A program made the translations under genes and the position numbers. A DNA stretch of 5,637 bases from Desulfosporosinus sp. Lineage in GTDB: Bacteria; Bacillota; Desulfitobacteriia; Desulfitobacteriales; Desulfitobacteriaceae. The notes below the pieces were generated by a model that did not search any database, was not told where the DNA came from, and saw only the letters and a program-made list of their open reading frames with translations. Where the stretch lies: NCBI GenBank assembly GCA_016278585.1, contig JADQBO010000503.1:1-5637 (forward strand), read 5' to 3'. Positions 5,636-5,637 of the stretch are shown in pieces (the stretch's first letter is position 1; every line of letters starts with the position of its first letter).

Positions 5636-5637
5636 AC

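Overview
The window looks like part of a low-to-moderate-GC anaerobic Firmicute genome, probably from the Desulfosporosinus/Desulfitobacterium type of Peptococcaceae. This is an inference from strong AAGGAGG-type ribosome binding sites, a consensus sigma-A promoter (TTGACA-17-TAAAAT) and the style of the proteins. No marker gene fixes the genus.

Region 1 (1-4054, + strand) is a gene block resembling the membrane part of P19/FTR1-type iron-transport loci. It begins with the C-terminal end of a DUF2318 (Fe-S-containing, FtrD-like) protein. A short spacer with two inverted repeats follows, then a MacB/LolD-type ABC ATPase and two different FtsX/MacB-type permeases. The block ends with a CcdA/DsbD-family thiol-disulfide membrane protein. 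The Campylobacter jejuni p19 locus (cj1658-cj1665) has a comparable set: a DUF2318-type protein, two permeases, an ATPase and thioredoxin-like proteins. By analogy, the ATPase and two permeases would form one heteromeric transporter, with CcdA-type electron transfer to the outer face supplying reductant. The first permease carries an extracytoplasmic CxxC that the second lacks. The CcdA gene lacks its first membrane segment and first conserved cysteine, and lies in frame just after the stop of the second permease with no ribosome binding site. It is either a deletion remnant or an assembly artefact.

Region 2 (4055-5056, mainly - strand) holds a bidirectional terminator and a convergent lgt gene. 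The lgt gene is complete only if it starts at a CTG codon at 4911, behind a good Shine-Dalgarno sequence. That gives a typical 262-residue Lgt with variant residues in its signature motif. A near-consensus promoter lies about 120-145 bases upstream of the start.

Region 3 (5057-5637, - strand) holds an intergenic stretch without a recognisable gene, a strong hairpin terminator, a small Gly/Met/Trp-rich SHOCT-domain membrane protein, and the last 20 codons of a possible Cys-containing protein just upstream of it.
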